Positions 1 to 9,058 of a DNA stretch of 36,450 bases are shown piece by piece. Positions within the stretch are counted from its first letter, which is position 1; each line of letters starts with the position of its first letter. The stretch spans positions 1 to 36,450 of the forward strand of contig DGHK01000027.1 in assembly GCA_002392655.1 (NCBI GenBank), given 5' to 3'. Position numbers and translations under genes: made by a program. This stretch comes from Lachnospiraceae bacterium UBA3850. Its GTDB lineage: Bacteria; Bacillota; Clostridia; Lachnospirales; Lachnospiraceae. A model generated the notes under the pieces. That model ran no database searches. It was not told where the DNA came from and saw only the letters and a program-made list of their open reading frames with translations.

Positions 1-2
1 AG

Positions 3-536
3 CAGCCGGGACAGTTCGGTCAGCCACGACCTAGTCAGTTTGGTCAGCCTGGTATGATGGGAAATGGAATAACTGCATTTCTCAATAAGCTCAAGGCAGA
101 ACCTATCAGATGGACGGAGGTATCAGGAATAGTATTCGTATTCCTTTCAGCTATAATTCCGTTATGGATCACTGCGGAGGTTCTAGGATATAAGGAGTCC
201 TTTGGACTTTTTGGAAGTGGCGGAATCTGGCCTCTGATTGGATTTTTGTTTATAGTTCTTTCGGTGGCTCAGGCACTTATACATCTGGATTTGATTCCAC
301 AGATTTCACCAATCGTTAATATGTATAAGTCATTACCATTTTCGCAGTTCTATTATCCCGGATTCGTATGTCTTATGTGGCTTTTATATATGATATTCTC
401 AGTAGGAAATATGAGCCACAGTGCATATGGTGGAGTATATTATGGATTTTCATTCTGGCTCTGCATGCTTGGAGCAATACTTCTCCTGCTGGTTCCGGTA
501 ATGAAGCTTATCAAAAAAGAAAACTACTATGCTTAA
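3..536 (+). CDS. Membrane protein with Q/G/P-rich N-terminal repeats, 5' partial
   Basis: I do not recognise this family. The reading frame is open to the left window edge, so the true start lies upstream. The first ATG pair at 54/57 is preceded in frame by a Gln/Gly/Pro-rich repeat (units like GQFGQP, residues 1-17 of the visible part), which is probably a soluble disordered N-terminal tail. Four hydrophobic segments follow: around SGIVFVFLSAIIPLWI, WPLIGFLFIVLSVAQAL, GFVCLMWLLYMIFSV and FWLCMLGAILLLLVPV. The protein ends in a short basic cytoplasmic tail (KLIKKENYYA). A strong terminator follows 23 bases after the stop, so this gene closes its own transcription unit and is not co-transcribed with mnmE. 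Function unknown; an integral membrane location is well supported. Confidence 0.75.
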   Translation, partial: QPGQFGQPRPSQFGQPGMMGNGITAFLNKLKAEPIRWTEVSGIVFVFLSAIIPLWITAEVLGYKESFGLFGSGGIWPLIGFLFIVLSVAQALIHLDLIPQISPIVNMYKSLPFSQFYYPGFVCLMWLLYMIFSVGNMSHSAYGGVYYGFSFWLCMLGAILLLLVPVMKLIKKENYYA

Positions 537-559
537 TAACTATTAATATGATACAATGG

Positions 560-590
560 TCTCCGGTATGTCTTCATGCCGGAGATTTTT
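560..590 (+). terminator. Rho-independent terminator after the first membrane protein gene
   Basis: An 11-bp stem (TCTCCGGTATG pairing with CATGCCGGAGA, one G-T wobble) closes a TCTT loop and is followed directly by five T residues. Confidence 0.85.
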
Positions 591-651
591 CTTCGGTAAT
601 TTATCGTTCAAGGGAATATGGATATTTTAAAAATATGGTAAGAGGAAAATA

Positions 652-2217
652 ATGTCAGCATCATATATAGAACAAAATGATACAATATGTGCCGTGGCTA
701 CGGGCATGGGCAGATCAGCCATCGCGATACTGAGGGTTAGCGGACCCGATGCAATAAGTATTGTTGATGGTATCTTTGCAGGCAGGAAAAAAGTTGCTGA
801 CATGGAAACCTTTACGGCTGCATATGGCAGAATTGTTGATGAATCTGAAAAAATAATTGATGAAGCTATAGTCCTCGTGATGAAGGGACCGCATACATAT
901 ACCACAGAGGATACAGTAGAGATAGATCTTCATGGTGGACTACTGGTGGTCAGAAGTGTATTAGAGCTGCTTATCAGAAAGGGCGCCCGTATGGCGGAGC
1001 CGGGCGAATTTACCAAGAAAGCATTTCTTGGCGGACGTATAGATATGACTGAGGCAGAGGCTGTGATGGATGTTATAGATTCTCTCAGCAGAAGTGCGCT
1101 TGGTGCATCTATGAAACAGCTCAGAGGAGAACTCAGGGATAAGATAGTAGAGCTGCGGGAGAAGCTTCTGTATGAAACAGCATTTATAGAGTCGGCACTT
1201 GATGATCCGGAGAATTACAGTCTGGATGGCTACGCGGAAAGGCTGACAGAAACACTTGATTATATTAGCAGGGAGATAGACAACCTGCTTAAAACTGCAG
1301 ATGAAGGAAGGCTAATCAGAGAAGGAATCCGGACAGTTATAGTAGGAAGACCTAATGTGGGTAAGTCCTCCATGCTGAACCGGCTGCTTGGAGAAGAGCG
1401 AGCCATAGTTACAGATATAGCCGGAACCACACGAGATACACTTGAGGAAATGGTGGATATTGGCGGTATCACTCTTCGACTTATTGATACCGCGGGAATA
1501 AGAGATACAGACGATACTGTGGAAAGAATTGGTGTGGACAGAGCCAGAGAAGCTTTAAATGATGCAGAGCTTGTCATGTTTCTTGTGGATGCCACGAATG
1601 GTATTGATGAGGAGGATATGGAGCTGGCAAGGCAACTGGGTGGAAAGAGAGTGCTTCTTCTGGTAAATAAAATAGACAGCATAGTAAAAATGGATGCGTT
1701 AGATGGTAAGACTGTGGCTGATAAGGAGTCTGTTCATCCCGCGGCGGATGGAACATGCAGTCAGAATATGATGGATAATGCGGAAGACCGGACTGATATA
1801 AAAGAACCGGGAAAATATAGTAATAATGATGAACTGGTTCATATCGACAGATTGGCTGAATTAAAAAAGATTCTGGAACAGGAAGGGACAGATGGCCTGA
1901 GGACGCTTTATACATCTGCAAAAACCGGACAGGGTATAGAGGAACTGTGCAATATAATAAAAGAAATGTTTTTTGATAACAGCCTTGGAAATGAGGAAGA
2001 TGGAATCATCATAACTCACACCAGACATAAGGAGGCTCTTATCGAAACGAGAAACAGTCTGGGCAGAGTTCGTGAAAGTATAGAGGCTGGAGTTGGTGAG
2101 GATTTCTATACCATAGATCTGATGGCAGCCTATGAAACTCTGGGAAGAATCATAGGGGAAACGCTGGAGGACGATCTGGCGGATAAGATATTCAGTGAGT
2201 TCTGCATGGGTAAGTAA
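652..2217 (+). CDS. mnmE: tRNA modification GTPase MnmE
   Basis: MnmE (TrmE) works with MnmG to install the carboxymethylaminomethyl group on the wobble uridine (U34) of certain tRNAs. The N-terminal tetrahydrofolate-binding domain starts with IEQNDTICAVATGMGR. The inserted G domain has the P-loop GRPNVGKSS at residues 232-240, switch motifs GTTRDT and DTAGIR, NKID near 339-342 and SAKTG near 422. The protein ends in the family's C-x-G-K tail (CMGK). At 521 aa it is about 60 residues longer than usual. The extra length is a hydrophilic, low-complexity insertion between NKID and SAKTG, roughly residues 346-405. The start is supported by AAGAGG about 7 bases upstream. mnmG follows after 70 bases, probably in the same unit. 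Confidence 0.97.
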   Translation: MSASYIEQNDTICAVATGMGRSAIAILRVSGPDAISIVDGIFAGRKKVADMETFTAAYGRIVDESEKIIDEAIVLVMKGPHTYTTEDTVEIDLHGGLLVVRSVLELLIRKGARMAEPGEFTKKAFLGGRIDMTEAEAVMDVIDSLSRSALGASMKQLRGELRDKIVELREKLLYETAFIESALDDPENYSLDGYAERLTETLDYISREIDNLLKTADEGRLIREGIRTVIVGRPNVGKSSMLNRLLGEERAIVTDIAGTTRDTLEEMVDIGGITLRLIDTAGIRDTDDTVERIGVDRAREALNDAELVMFLVDATNGIDEEDMELARQLGGKRVLLLVNKIDSIVKMDALDGKTVADKESVHPAADGTCSQNMMDNAEDRTDIKEPGKYSNNDELVHIDRLAELKKILEQEGTDGLRTLYTSAKTGQGIEELCNIIKEMFFDNSLGNEEDGIIITHTRHKEALIETRNSLGRVRESIEAGVGEDFYTIDLMAAYETLGRIIGETLEDDLADKIFSEFCMGK

Positions 2218-2287
2218 TAAATTTCCGGAACCAGATGCGGGATCATAAGTTTATAGCATATAGTATTAAGATTAGCAGGAATGTAAA

Positions 2288-4369
2288 ATGAACGTAGAAG
2301 AATCATATGACATAGTAGTAGTCGGAGCCGGTCATGCGGGATGTGAAGCCGGACTTGCGGCGGCAAGACTGGGATTTGAAACCATAGTATTTACAGTAAG
2401 CATGGACAGTGTGGCATTGATGCCGTGTAATCCGAATATAGGTGGAAGCTCCAAAGGTCATCTGGTGCGCGAGATTGATGCGCTGGGTGGAGAGATGGGG
2501 AAGAATATCGACAAGACCTATATTCAGTCCAAGATGCTAAATGTATCAAAAGGCCCTGCTGTTCACAGTCTGAGAGCACAGGCGGATAAGGTGGAATATA
2601 CTAAGCAGATGAGGCTTACACTTCAGAAGCAGGAGCATCTTACACTCAGACAGGCAGAGGTTGCGGAGCTTATTGTAGAACCAGTAACCGGTATTAATAC
2701 GCCGGTCACAGACGGCAGTATTGAAAAATCCGGCAGCGCATCCTTGGATAATAATGCATCAAAAGCCGGCAGCGTATCCCCGGACAGCGGTATAGCAGAA
2801 GGCGAACTCCCAAATACCGGAAGCTATAAAGTAACAGGTGTGAGAACATTTTCCGGTGCTATATATCATGCAAAGGCAGTCATACTTTGCACCGGTGTAT
2901 ATCTTAAGGCTATGTGTATCTATGGAGATACCATAACCTATACCGGTCCAAATGGACTTATGGCAGCAAACCATCTTTCGGATTCTATGAAAGAAGCGGG
3001 GATAGCACTTAGGAGATTCAAGACAGGAACTCCGCCAAGACTGGATGGAACCACAGTTGATTACTCGAAGATGAGTGAGCAGAAGGGTGACGAGCGTATC
3101 CAGCCATTTTCCTTTACCAATACGGAAAAGGATATAGCCAGAGATCAGATATCATGCTGGCTGACATATACAAATGAAGATACGCATGAGCTTATAAAGG
3201 AAAATATAGACAGATCCCCGCTTTTCTCAGGGGTAATCAAGGGAACCGGTCCGAGGTACTGTCCTTCCATAGAGGACAAGGTAATGAAGTTTCCGGATAA
3301 GGACCGTCATCAGCTTTTTGTAGAGCCTGAGGGTGAGTTTACCACAGAGATGTATCTGGATGGACTTTCCTCTTCCATGCCTGAAGATGTGCAGTACAGG
3401 GTGGTTCATTCTATAAAAGGACTGGAAAATGCAAAAATCGTGAGACCTGCCTATGCAATAGAGTATGACTGCATATCAGCTACCTGCCTCAAGCCTTCGC
3501 TGGAGTTCAAGACGGTAGATGGACTTTTTTCTGCCGGGCAGATAAATGGAAGCAGCGGTTATGAGGAAGCAGGTGCCCAGGGTCTTATGGCAGGAATAAA
3601 TGCTGCCAGACTTCTTCAGGGAAAAGAACCTGTAGTCTTAAAAAGATCAGACGGTTATATAGGTGTGCTTATAGATGATCTGGTAACCAAGGAAACCAAA
3701 GAGCCTTACCGTATGATGACCAGCCGGGCAGAGTACAGACTTCTTCTGAGACAGGATAATGCGGATATGCGACTTACAGAGATAGGACATGAGATAGGAC
3801 TTATCGGTGAAGAAAGATATCTTAGATGTGAACAGAAGAGAGATATTATAAATAGTGAGATAGAGAGACTGAAGGGCGTGATGATAGGTGCGTCAAAGAG
3901 CAATCAGGAATTTCTGATGGCGCATAACAGTTCTGAGATACATACCGCGGTTTCTGTAGCGGATCTTATCAGAAGACCGGAGCTTGGTTATGATGAGGTG
4001 GCACCGCTTGACACGGGCAGACCTGATATTGCAGAAATGCTGAGAGAGGCTTATTATAATACGTGTGACGGAGAGCACGAGGATACAGATACTATAGAGT
4101 ACAGAAGACAGGAAATAGTCGAGCAGATTAACATTTCCCTCAAATATGAGGGCTACATCGACAGACAGAAACGTCAGATAGATCACGTATATAAGATGGA
4201 AATGAAGAAGATACCTGAAGATATTGATTACAGCCAGGTTAAGAATCTGAGAATCGAAGCCAGGCAGAAGCTTGAGAAGGTAAGACCGGTTTCTATTGGA
4301 CAGGCCTCCAGAATATCGGGGGTATCACCTTCGGATATTAATATGCTTATGCTGTATTTAAAATACTGA
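2288..4369 (+). CDS. mnmG: tRNA uridine-5-carboxymethylaminomethyl synthesis enzyme MnmG (GidA)
   Basis: FAD- and NADH-dependent partner of MnmE in cmnm5U34 formation. The FAD-binding Rossmann motif [20 protein letters not shown] is near the N-terminus. GidA signatures are visible: [23 protein letters not shown], then RFKTGTPPR and [11 protein letters not shown]. The C-terminal MnmE-interacting helical region is complete, with [16 protein letters not shown] near the end. At 693 aa it exceeds the usual ~625-635. The excess is a Ser/Gly/Asn-rich stretch at about residues 130-175, between the Rossmann fold and the [10 protein letters not shown] strand. This parallels the insertion in neighbouring MnmE. 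It lies 70 bases after mnmE and 62 before the exonuclease gene, so the three are probably one operon. Confidence 0.97.
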   Translation: MNVEESYDIVVVGAGHAGCEAGLAAARLGFETIVFTVSMDSVALMPCNPNIGGSSKGHLVREIDALGGEMGKNIDKTYIQSKMLNVSKGPAVHSLRAQADKVEYTKQMRLTLQKQEHLTLRQAEVAELIVEPVTGINTPVTDGSIEKSGSASLDNNASKAGSVSPDSGIAEGELPNTGSYKVTGVRTFSGAIYHAKAVILCTGVYLKAMCIYGDTITYTGPNGLMAANHLSDSMKEAGIALRRFKTGTPPRLDGTTVDYSKMSEQKGDERIQPFSFTNTEKDIARDQISCWLTYTNEDTHELIKENIDRSPLFSGVIKGTGPRYCPSIEDKVMKFPDKDRHQLFVEPEGEFTTEMYLDGLSSSMPEDVQYRVVHSIKGLENAKIVRPAYAIEYDCISATCLKPSLEFKTVDGLFSAGQINGSSGYEEAGAQGLMAGINAARLLQGKEPVVLKRSDGYIGVLIDDLVTKETKEPYRMMTSRAEYRLLLRQDNADMRLTEIGHEIGLIGEERYLRCEQKRDIINSEIERLKGVMIGASKSNQEFLMAHNSSEIHTAVSVADLIRRPELGYDEVAPLDTGRPDIAEMLREAYYNTCDGEHEDTDTIEYRRQEIVEQINISLKYEGYIDRQKRQIDHVYKMEMKKIPEDIDYSQVKNLRIEARQKLEKVRPVSIGQASRISGVSPSDINMLMLYLKY

Positions 4370-4431
4370 TATTCAGGATACGAAATAATAATTAAGAAAC
4401 CAGATGGAACAACTGGCAGCAGGGAATGTTT

Positions 4432-5499
4432 ATGGACTACATAGTTTTCGATCTTGAATGGAATCAGAGTCCTATAGGACAGGCGGGAGAGCATCCCAGG
4501 ATGCCATTTGAGATTATAGAGATAGGAGCGGTGAAGCTGAATGATAAGTATGAGATTATTGACGAATTCAGACGTCTCATCCGCCCAAAGCTCTATACAA
4601 GATTTCACAAATACATAAAAGAAATACTGAGCTATACCGAAAAGGATCTGAAGGAAAATGGTGTGGATTTCAAGACTGCCTGCAGTGAGTTCCTGCAGTG
4701 GTGCAGGGAAGGAAATGAGCAGTATGATTTTTGCACCTGGGGCTGTTCGGATTTGAGTTATCTGCAGAATAACATGGATTTTTACCGTATGGAGAAGCTC
4801 TCATTTCCGCTCAAATTCTATGATATACAGCAGATTTATGCTGAGAAATACTCCAAGGATGGAAGCATCTGTAAGCTGGAAAAGGCCATCGAAAGGCTGA
4901 AGATAGAAAGAGACCGTCCGTTTCATGCGGCGGTAAATGATGCATATTATACGGCAAGGGTGATGAAGGAGGCAAAGCTTGGAAAGATAGATGACAAGTA
5001 CACATTTGATCTATATAGACATCCCAGAAAGCATGAGGAGGCTATAGTTGCATTTCACAACGGAATCATAGACCAGATATCTGAGGAATATCCTTCCAGA
5101 GTTGAAGCCATGTCAGATATGGATATAAATACAGTGGTATGCCCAAGATGCGGACGAAGGACTACCAGAAGGGTAAAGTGGTTCCAGCTTCCGAGCGGGA
5201 CAGAGCTTTCAGTAGGAAAATGCTTCCTTCACGGAAATATCATGGCTACTATAAAGCTGAAGCCGGCATCTGACAGTACGGATGCTGTATTTGCGGTAAA
5301 GAAAGTCATGCCTATCTCCAAAACAAAGTTCAGGGAGATAAAAAACAAGAAGGCAAACTATGATGAGAAGAAGCGTGAACGTGAAAAACGCTATCGTGAG
5401 AATCTTACCGCGCGGGAAAATGTGGTGGCAACAACGGACAGGCTTCGTAAGAATCAGACCAAGAGGAAGGATGCTTCCGGTGGTACGAAGGAAAGCTGA
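4432..5499 (+). CDS. DEDDh-family 3'-5' exonuclease with C-terminal zinc-ribbon-like region
   Basis: The N-terminal ~180 residues form a DnaQ/RNase T-type exonuclease fold. Using the ATG at 4426 for numbering, the catalytic set is D9 and E11 (FDLEW), D109 (CSDLSY), H167 and D172 (HAAVNDA), which is the DEDDh arrangement. Two ATGs are possible, at 4426 and 4432; I chose 4432 because AGGGA sits 6 bases before it and would be too close to 4426. The C-terminal part has a C-x2-C...C-x2-H pattern (CPRCG and later KCFLH) suggesting a zinc ribbon. It ends in a very basic, probably coiled tail rich in KR/E. The substrate (DNA or RNA) cannot be read from sequence; the location behind two tRNA-modification genes suggests, weakly, an RNA link. 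Confidence 0.88.
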   Translation: MDYIVFDLEWNQSPIGQAGEHPRMPFEIIEIGAVKLNDKYEIIDEFRRLIRPKLYTRFHKYIKEILSYTEKDLKENGVDFKTACSEFLQWCREGNEQYDFCTWGCSDLSYLQNNMDFYRMEKLSFPLKFYDIQQIYAEKYSKDGSICKLEKAIERLKIERDRPFHAAVNDAYYTARVMKEAKLGKIDDKYTFDLYRHPRKHEEAIVAFHNGIIDQISEEYPSRVEAMSDMDINTVVCPRCGRRTTRRVKWFQLPSGTELSVGKCFLHGNIMATIKLKPASDSTDAVFAVKKVMPISKTKFREIKNKKANYDEKKREREKRYRENLTARENVVATTDRLRKNQTKRKDASGGTKES

Positions 5500-5571
5500 C
5501 ACATCGGCTGCCTCAGGCCGGTGCTATCAGGCAGGGACCGGATACGGGATTTCTAAAAGGTATGTCTTAGC

Positions 5572-6279
5572 TTATAGCGGTTCTTTTTTGGCAGTTCCCG
5601 GTTTTCTGGGATATGTCTTTGGAGTAGGTTTTACCTTTCTGATTATAACAAAACGGCGGTTTATGTCAGAGTCGGCAAGAGTGAAGCTTATAGTTTCCTC
5701 CAGTTTACCGCCCAGACGAGAGATGGCATTTTCAGAAAGACGCAGTTCCTCGTCAATATTATCTGATTTGTATGAGATAAAGACACCGCCAACCTTTACA
5801 TATGGAAGACAGTACTCAGCAAGGATTCTAAGATCCGCTACTGCTCTGGATACAGCTATATCAAAATGGTCGCGAAGCTTTGGGCTGCGACCACCTTCTT
5901 CGGCGCGTGCGTGAATGGTTTCTACATTCTTTAGAGAAAGAGCGGCTATGACCTCGTCCAGAAATCTGATTCGCTTATTCAGTGAGTCCAGCATGGTAAG
6001 TCTGATATCAGGACGGGCTATCTTAATAGGAAGTGACGGAAATCCGGCACCGGTACCAACATCTATCATGGTTGATTCCGGATTGATGTAATTTGTTGTT
6101 AATATTGATAGGCTGTCGGCATAGTGCTTAAGCTGGAATTCTTCCGGTTCGGTTATAGCAGTAAGATTCATGACCTTGTTTTTTTCTATAACCATGTTCA
6201 TGTAGGTATCAAGCTGGCTAAGCTGATTATCGTTCAGATCAATATTCATTTTATTGCAATAGTATGATATATCTTTCAT
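5572..6279 (-). CDS. rsmG: 16S rRNA (guanine-N7) methyltransferase RsmG (GidB)
   Basis: RsmG methylates N7 of G527 (E. coli numbering) in 16S rRNA using S-adenosylmethionine; its loss causes low-level streptomycin resistance in many bacteria. Family marks are MNLTAI, the SAM-binding IDVGTGAGFPSLPIKIARP, LDSLNKRIRFLDEV and the late AVSRAVADLRIL. Length is about 235 aa, which is normal. An in-frame ATG further upstream (6306) is rejected: it has no ribosome binding site and sits inside a TATAAT box, whereas the ATG at 6279 has AAGGA six bases before it. In most Firmicutes rsmG follows mnmG co-directionally; here it is inverted, converging on the exonuclease gene with a 72-base gap. Confidence 0.95.
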   Translation of the reverse strand: MKDISYYCNKMNIDLNDNQLSQLDTYMNMVIEKNKVMNLTAITEPEEFQLKHYADSLSILTTNYINPESTMIDVGTGAGFPSLPIKIARPDIRLTMLDSLNKRIRFLDEVIAALSLKNVETIHARAEEGGRSPKLRDHFDIAVSRAVADLRILAEYCLPYVKVGGVFISYKSDNIDEELRLSENAISRLGGKLEETISFTLADSDINRRFVIIRKVKPTPKTYPRKPGTAKKEPL

Positions 6280-6304
6280 ATTATATCCTTCGTAATTAAT
6301 TGCC

Positions 6305-6310
6305 ATTATA
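6305..6310 (-). promoter_or_regulatory. Likely -10 box of rsmG
   Basis: TATAAT on the minus strand lies about 26 bases before the chosen rsmG start. The matching -35 position is an A/T tract with a poor match, so only the -10 is persuasive. It implies a very short leader of about 20 nt. Confidence 0.45.
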
Positions 6311-6458
6311 GTTTTAAAGGCAGAGTAAAAAAATCCTTACAGTTCTGCGGGAAGAAAACTGATACGACTTTTTTGTTTTGTTTCGCTGGTTTATATATTC
6401 ATTATGCCATGATAAACGACAAAATAATCAAAATCAAGATTCTTTATTTTAAAAGTGT

Positions 6459-6486
6459 TTGAACTTATTAGAAATTGTGTTATCAT
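6459..6486 (+). promoter_or_regulatory. Sigma-A-type promoter of the LCP operon
   Basis: TTGAAC (6459-6464), a 16-base spacer and TATCAT (6481-6486). The start point would be near 6493, giving a leader of about 68 nt before the LCP start at 6561. Confidence 0.6.
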
Positions 6487-6488
6487 AG

Positions 6489-6535
6489 TTAGACGTCTAA
6501 AGCGCAACTAAGGTGCAATCAGAAGCAAATTGCAC
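6489..6535 (+). promoter_or_regulatory. Start-site palindrome and leader hairpin of the LCP operon
   Basis: A perfect 12-bp palindrome TTAGACGTCTAA (6489-6500) is centred on the predicted transcription start, where a repressor would sit. Just after it, GTGCAAT (6513-6519) and ATTGCAC (6529-6535) form a 7-bp stem with a 9-base loop in the leader, upstream of the AGGAGGGG ribosome binding site. No regulator is recognised. Confidence 0.45.
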
Positions 6536-6560
6536 GTGTGAGAGTAGGAGGGGAATCTTA

Positions 6561-8078
6561 ATGAAGACGATGAAGATTATAGGTTATATTCTGGCCGGAG
6601 TGCAGCTCTTTGCTTCTATTGCTGCAATCTATCTTGCCATGTCAACCAAGCTTGTTCCAACCAAGTTCGGAGTGTTAGGAACCATAGCACTGCTGCTTGT
6701 ATTTGGTGTAGTTGTTCTTTTGGCAAGGATGAGGAAGAAGGGTGCTCGTATAGCTGCAATTATTATAGCTCTCTTTATGATAGTTGTACTTCTTATCGGA
6801 TGTTACTTCGTATCAGTGGCGAATAAAGCCATGGATGATGTTACCGGTGTAACGGTAGAGGTGGATGAAGTAAATGTTTATGTGGCCAAGGATGATGTCA
6901 TCAGTTCTATCAACGAAGCAGTGGCAAATGCTTATGTATTCGGAACTGTAACAACAGATGATACAACACATATTAGTGAGACTATAGATAAGATAAACAG
7001 TGATCTTGGTACTACGATCACTACCAAAGAGTACGATACTATTTTTGATCTTATTGCTGATTTTGAAGCAGGAAATATTCAGTCTATTATTTCAAGCTCA
7101 GGTACTATTCTGGTTCTTGATTCTACAGAAGACTATCTGGATTACTCTGCAAAGCTCAAGAAGATCATGGAAACAACCTACAAGGAAGAGCTTGCAGCAG
7201 AGGAAGAGAAGGAAGTCGATCTGGATCATTTCTGTGTATATTTCAGTGGAATTGATACATTTGGTTCTGTTACAGTAAGAAGTAGAAGTGATGTAAATAT
7301 TATCGGAGTAGTCAATAACAAGACTAAGACAGTTCTGCTTCTTTCAACACCTAGAGATTATTATGTTCCGCTTTCTATAAATGGAAAGAAGGATAAGCTT
7401 ACTCATACAGGTATCTATGGTATTGACTGTTCCACCAAGACTCTTGAAGACTTCTATGATACAGATATAAGCTACTATGTAAGGGTTAACTTCTCCGGTT
7501 TCCAGAGCATTATAGATAAGCTGGGCGGTATCGATGTTGACTCTGAATATGCATTTACTTCAGAAACTCAGGAAGGTACTTATTCATATGTTCAGGGAAT
7601 GAATCACCTGAATGGAGAAGAGGCGCTTGGTTTTGCAAGAGCTAGATATGCATTTACAGATGGAGACAGACAGCGTGGACGTAATCAGATGCTGGTTATC
7701 AAGGCAACCATAGAGAAGCTTGAGTCTTCTGAAATGCTTAAGAACTACGGTGCTATCATGGATGATATGGATGGTTCCTTCCAGACAGATATGAAGAAGG
7801 AAGATATCGGTTATCTGGTTCAGAGTACTCTGTCTGGTGGAAACTGGAAGGTTCTTACCTGCAGTGTAAGTGGTAGTGATTCAACTCAGGTATGCTTCTC
7901 ACTTGGTCAGTCAGCATACGTCATGGAACCATATACAAATGATGTAACATATGCTACAAATCTTATCGATAAGGTTCTGAATGGTGATGAGGTAACACAG
8001 GACGAGATCAATCAATATCTTGAGACGAGAACATTAGATGAAACCTCAGGTACAGATACGGGTTCTGATCCTGAGTAG
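6561..8078 (+). CDS. LytR-CpsA-Psr (LCP) family glycopolymer transferase
   Basis: LCP enzymes move undecaprenyl-linked glycopolymers (teichoic acid, capsule) onto peptidoglycan on the outer face of the membrane. The N-terminus has three hydrophobic segments (from IIGYILAGVQLFASIAAI, VLGTIALLLVFGVVVLL and IAAIIIALFMIVVLLIG), one or two more than many LCPs. The extracellular LCP domain contains VNIIGV, TPRDYYVPL, IDKLGGIDV and the arginine-rich FARARYAFTDGDRQRGRNQ, whose Arg/Asp residues bind the lipid pyrophosphate. About 505 aa in total. I start at 6561 because AGGAGGGG lies 7 bases upstream; an in-frame ATG at 6513 has no such site. No terminator follows, and the nucleotidyltransferase gene starts 57 bases on, so these are likely co-transcribed and jointly concerned with envelope glycopolymers. 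Confidence 0.92.
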   Translation: MKTMKIIGYILAGVQLFASIAAIYLAMSTKLVPTKFGVLGTIALLLVFGVVVLLARMRKKGARIAAIIIALFMIVVLLIGCYFVSVANKAMDDVTGVTVEVDEVNVYVAKDDVISSINEAVANAYVFGTVTTDDTTHISETIDKINSDLGTTITTKEYDTIFDLIADFEAGNIQSIISSSGTILVLDSTEDYLDYSAKLKKIMETTYKEELAAEEEKEVDLDHFCVYFSGIDTFGSVTVRSRSDVNIIGVVNNKTKTVLLLSTPRDYYVPLSINGKKDKLTHTGIYGIDCSTKTLEDFYDTDISYYVRVNFSGFQSIIDKLGGIDVDSEYAFTSETQEGTYSYVQGMNHLNGEEALGFARARYAFTDGDRQRGRNQMLVIKATIEKLESSEMLKNYGAIMDDMDGSFQTDMKKEDIGYLVQSTLSGGNWKVLTCSVSGSDSTQVCFSLGQSAYVMEPYTNDVTYATNLIDKVLNGDEVTQDEINQYLETRTLDETSGTDTGSDPE

Positions 8079-8134
8079 TTACAGATAATTTAAAGAGGGA
8101 AAAAGTATTTATTAATTAGGAAAGGAATAAAGAT

Positions 8135-9058
8135 ATGGCAGCTAACTTAAAACCTGTATTGGTAGTAATGGCCGCAGGGCTTGGTAGTCGTTTTAAGGGA
8201 TTGAAGCAGATCCAGTCAGTTGATGACGCAGGACATGTGCTTATGGACTATGCTATATATGATGCTATTGAAGCTGGCTTTGGAGAGATTGTATTTATTA
8301 TCCGAAAGGAATTTGAAGATAAGTTCAAAGAGGCAATAGGGGATCGTATCAGTAAAAAGATACCTGTAACCTATGTATATCAGTCTCTTGACACTGTTCC
8401 TATGGATATTCCGGTTCCTGAAGGAAGAGTAAAGCCCTGGGGAACAACTCATGCTCTTTGGAGTGCGAGAGAAGCTCTCAAGGGAAAGAAGTTCCTTACT
8501 ATAAATGCTGATGATTTCTATGGCAGAGGTGCTTATGAGGCTGCCTTTAAGTTCCTTACAGAAGCTAAGACTCCGGGAGAGCATGGATGTATATGCTATG
8601 ATCTTGTAAAAACTCTTAGTCCTACGGGTACTGTTAGTCGCGGTATCTGTCAGGTGGATGATACTAATACGCTTGTTCGTATAGATGAGAGAAAGAATAT
8701 CAAGCTGGAGGATGGAAGAGGTTACTTTACAGAGGATGGCGGTGCATCCTACCATCTTGTACCGAGTGGAGCTCTTGCTTCTATGAATCTCTGGGCATTC
8801 AGTGAAGGCTTTATAGATGATATAGAGGTCACATTTGCTTCAAGATTCGCGGAAGGTGTAAAGACAAAGCCTGACACATTTGAAGAAACTATATCAGATG
8901 CTGTTCAGAGTATTCTTACAAGAAACAAAGGAACAGTTAAATGCATACCAACTAATGAGAAGTGGTTTGGTATGACTTATATCGAAGAGCTGGAGGATGT
9001 GAAGAACAGACTGAAGCAGCTCAGAGAGGAAGGCGTTTATGTCTCAGAAAAATGGTAA
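8135..9058 (+). CDS. Sugar-phosphate nucleotidyltransferase-like protein
   Basis: The N-terminal signature VVMAAGLGSRFKGLKQ is the NTP-binding GxGxRxxxxxxK motif of nucleotidyltransferases (GalU/RmlA/LicC superfamily). NADDFYG around residues 128-134 carries the metal-binding aspartate. Such enzymes make NDP-sugars or CDP-alcohols for surface polymers. At 307 aa it is complete and close to the usual size for GalU-like proteins, but I cannot name the substrate. AAAGGA precedes the start. It follows the LCP gene and overlaps the next gene by 20 bases, so the three form a coupled set that may build and attach one glycopolymer. Confidence 0.85.
   Translation: MAANLKPVLVVMAAGLGSRFKGLKQIQSVDDAGHVLMDYAIYDAIEAGFGEIVFIIRKEFEDKFKEAIGDRISKKIPVTYVYQSLDTVPMDIPVPEGRVKPWGTTHALWSAREALKGKKFLTINADDFYGRGAYEAAFKFLTEAKTPGEHGCICYDLVKTLSPTGTVSRGICQVDDTNTLVRIDERKNIKLEDGRGYFTEDGGASYHLVPSGALASMNLWAFSEGFIDDIEVTFASRFAEGVKTKPDTFEETISDAVQSILTRNKGTVKCIPTNEKWFGMTYIEELEDVKNRLKQLREEGVYVSEKW

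Noticed and set aside
1260..1682. Open frame antisense to mnmE
   Set aside because: Serine-rich low-complexity product typical of a reverse-strand shadow of a conserved gene.
5510..5541. Possible terminator between the exonuclease gene and rsmG (CTGCCT/AGGCAG)
   Set aside because: The stem is only 6 bp with competing pairings and no T tract on either strand.
5360..5914. Plus-strand open frame spanning the end of the exonuclease gene and rsmG
   Set aside because: It overlaps two well-supported genes in other frames and encodes nothing recognisable.
6513..6560. Upstream start for the LCP protein
   Set aside because: The ATG at 6513 lies in the leader hairpin and lacks a ribosome binding site, while 6561 has AGGAGGGG at ideal distance.
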